Below the pieces are notes generated by a model. That model was not told where the DNA came from and did not search any database. It was given only the letters and a program-made list of their open reading frames with translations. This document shows positions 4,962-5,490 of a DNA stretch of 5,490 bases, piece by piece (within the stretch, counting starts at the first letter, position 1; every line of letters starts with the position of its first letter). The stretch comes from a bacterium (GTDB lineage: Bacteria; RBG-13-66-14), in the NCBI GenBank assembly GCA_026398675.1, contig JAPLSK010000389.1, positions 1-5,490 of the forward strand, read 5' to 3'. The position numbers were made by a program, and so were the translations under genes.

Positions 4962-5009
4962 CAAGGGGTTTTACCGGGGCACGCTCGCTTCGCTCGGTTA
5001 AACCCCTTG
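4962..5009 (-). repeat. Dispersed palindromic repeat, copy 5, flanked by 10-bp inverted repeats
   Basis: The core (4969-5004) includes TTTTACCGGGGCACGCTCGC and TTCGCTCGG, a shortened variant of the family in minus orientation. Exact inverted repeats, CAAGGGGTTT (4962-4971) and AAACCCCTTG (5000-5009), enclose it, so the whole 48-base segment can fold into one stem. It lies between the rplS terminator and the GH57 ribosome binding site. Confidence 0.7.
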
Positions 5010-5027
5010 TCTCCTTTGGAGCCGCCC

Positions 5028-5490
5028 ATGCCCCGGGACAAGCTGAATCTCTGCCTCGTCTGGCACCAGCATCAGCCGCTCTACCGCGATCCGGCCGCCG
5101 TCGCGGACCGCGGTAGCTACCGCCTGCCCTGGGTCCGGCTCCACGGGCTGCGCGACTATTTCGGCATGGCGGCGAGGCTCTGGGAGCGCCCCGGCCTGCG
5201 CTGCTGCGTCAACCTCACCCCGATTCTGGTCCGGCAGATTTTGGATTACCTCTCGGGCGCGACGGACCGGCTCTGGGAACTCACAGAAAAATCCGTGGAC
5301 GGCTTGGACCCCGCCGAGACGCTTCTGCTCCTCCGGGACGCCTTCGACGCCGATCGGGGGAATCAGATAAATAACCACCCGCGCTACGCCGAGCTCTGCG
5401 CGCGGTATTCGCTCCTGAGTCAGTCCCTCGCCGACCTGGACCTATGGCCGGAGAATGACATCCCGTCCGGGCTCGCAATGACAGCCGGCG
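5028..5490 (+). CDS. Glycoside hydrolase family 57 protein (N-terminal part, 3'-partial)
   Basis: GH57 enzymes are retaining alpha-glucan-acting enzymes (amylases, 4-alpha-glucanotransferases, branching enzymes, amylopullulanases) with a seven-stranded barrel. Visible signatures are the N-terminal LVWHQHQPLY (10-19), where WHQHQP is the classic first conserved region, then YRLPWVRLHGLRDYF (31-45) and VNLTPILVRQILDYL (61-75), and NNHPRY (115-120). The ATG at 5028 is chosen because WHQHQP lies at residue 12, as usual, and because GGAG (5018-5021) sits six bases upstream. That site can pair with CTCC (5011-5014) in a tiny hairpin. No signal peptide is seen, so a cytoplasmic role in glycogen or maltodextrin metabolism is likely. 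The catalytic Glu and Asp lie beyond the window. Residues from about 140 (PENDIPSGLAMTAG) do not look like GH57. Confidence 0.9.
   Translation, partial: MPRDKLNLCLVWHQHQPLYRDPAAVADRGSYRLPWVRLHGLRDYFGMAARLWERPGLRCCVNLTPILVRQILDYLSGATDRLWELTEKSVDGLDPAETLLLLRDAFDADRGNQINNHPRYAELCARYSLLSQSLADLDLWPENDIPSGLAMTAG
5447..5488 (+). repeat. Possible second repeat type inserted in the GH57 gene
   Basis: AATGACA occurs twice (5454-5460 and 5477-5483), GCCGG marks both ends (5447-5451, 5484-5488), and CCCG-TC-CGGG (5462-5471) forms a small stem between them. The minus strand reads TGTCATTGCGAGC, similar to dispersed elements common in other bacterial genomes. The encoded residues break the GH57 pattern. 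Only one copy is visible and the window ends here. Confidence 0.3.

Noticed and set aside
1663..5009. CRISPR array
   Set aside because: Copies are irregularly spaced, in both orientations and within genes; no spacers of regular length and no cas gene.

Overview
This is GC-rich bacterial DNA whose genes mostly end codons in G or C. One gene encodes a secreted protein with a C-terminal module of the FlgD-Ig / type IX-sorting type, and short palindromic repeats are scattered throughout. Together these suggest an uncultured or candidate-phylum bacterium of the FCB type or a neighbouring group; a taxon cannot be fixed from this window. No rRNA, tRNA, CRISPR array or transposase was seen.

Layout. 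Positions 3-1019 (+) hold the 3' part of a short, single-barrel MetE-like methyltransferase with all four zinc ligands. Positions 1020-1328 are a gap with two hairpins and a coding-like remnant. Positions 1329-2159 (+) hold a broken GNAT acetyltransferase with a YoaP-like tail. It needs two frame changes to be read through, and it carries two copies of a roughly 35-bp repeat inserted in frame. Positions 2160-2341 hold a hairpin terminator and a repeat cluster. Positions 4111-2342 (-) encode a secreted propeller-like protein with a C-terminal sorting module; base composition changes sharply at the domain border. Positions 4112-4542 hold that gene's promoter and 5' hairpin, a small signal-peptide ORF, a long hairpin, more repeats and an AT-rich promoter-like patch. 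Positions 4543-4896 (+) are rplS (ribosomal protein bL19) followed by a strong terminator, then another repeat copy, then the start of a GH57 glycoside hydrolase (5028 to the window end).

The genes do not form one pathway. They look like independent units (methyl transfer, acetyl transfer, a surface protein, translation, alpha-glucan metabolism), mostly separated by terminators or repeats.

The most interesting signal is the repeat family, with about five clear copies plus fragments in 5.5 kb. It occurs in both orientations, between genes and inside a gene. Its core is GCGNAGCGAGC; all four bases occur at N, and five of its six frames are free of stops. It resembles the coding-sequence-invading palindromic elements known from Rickettsia in behaviour, though not by any sequence match I can claim.
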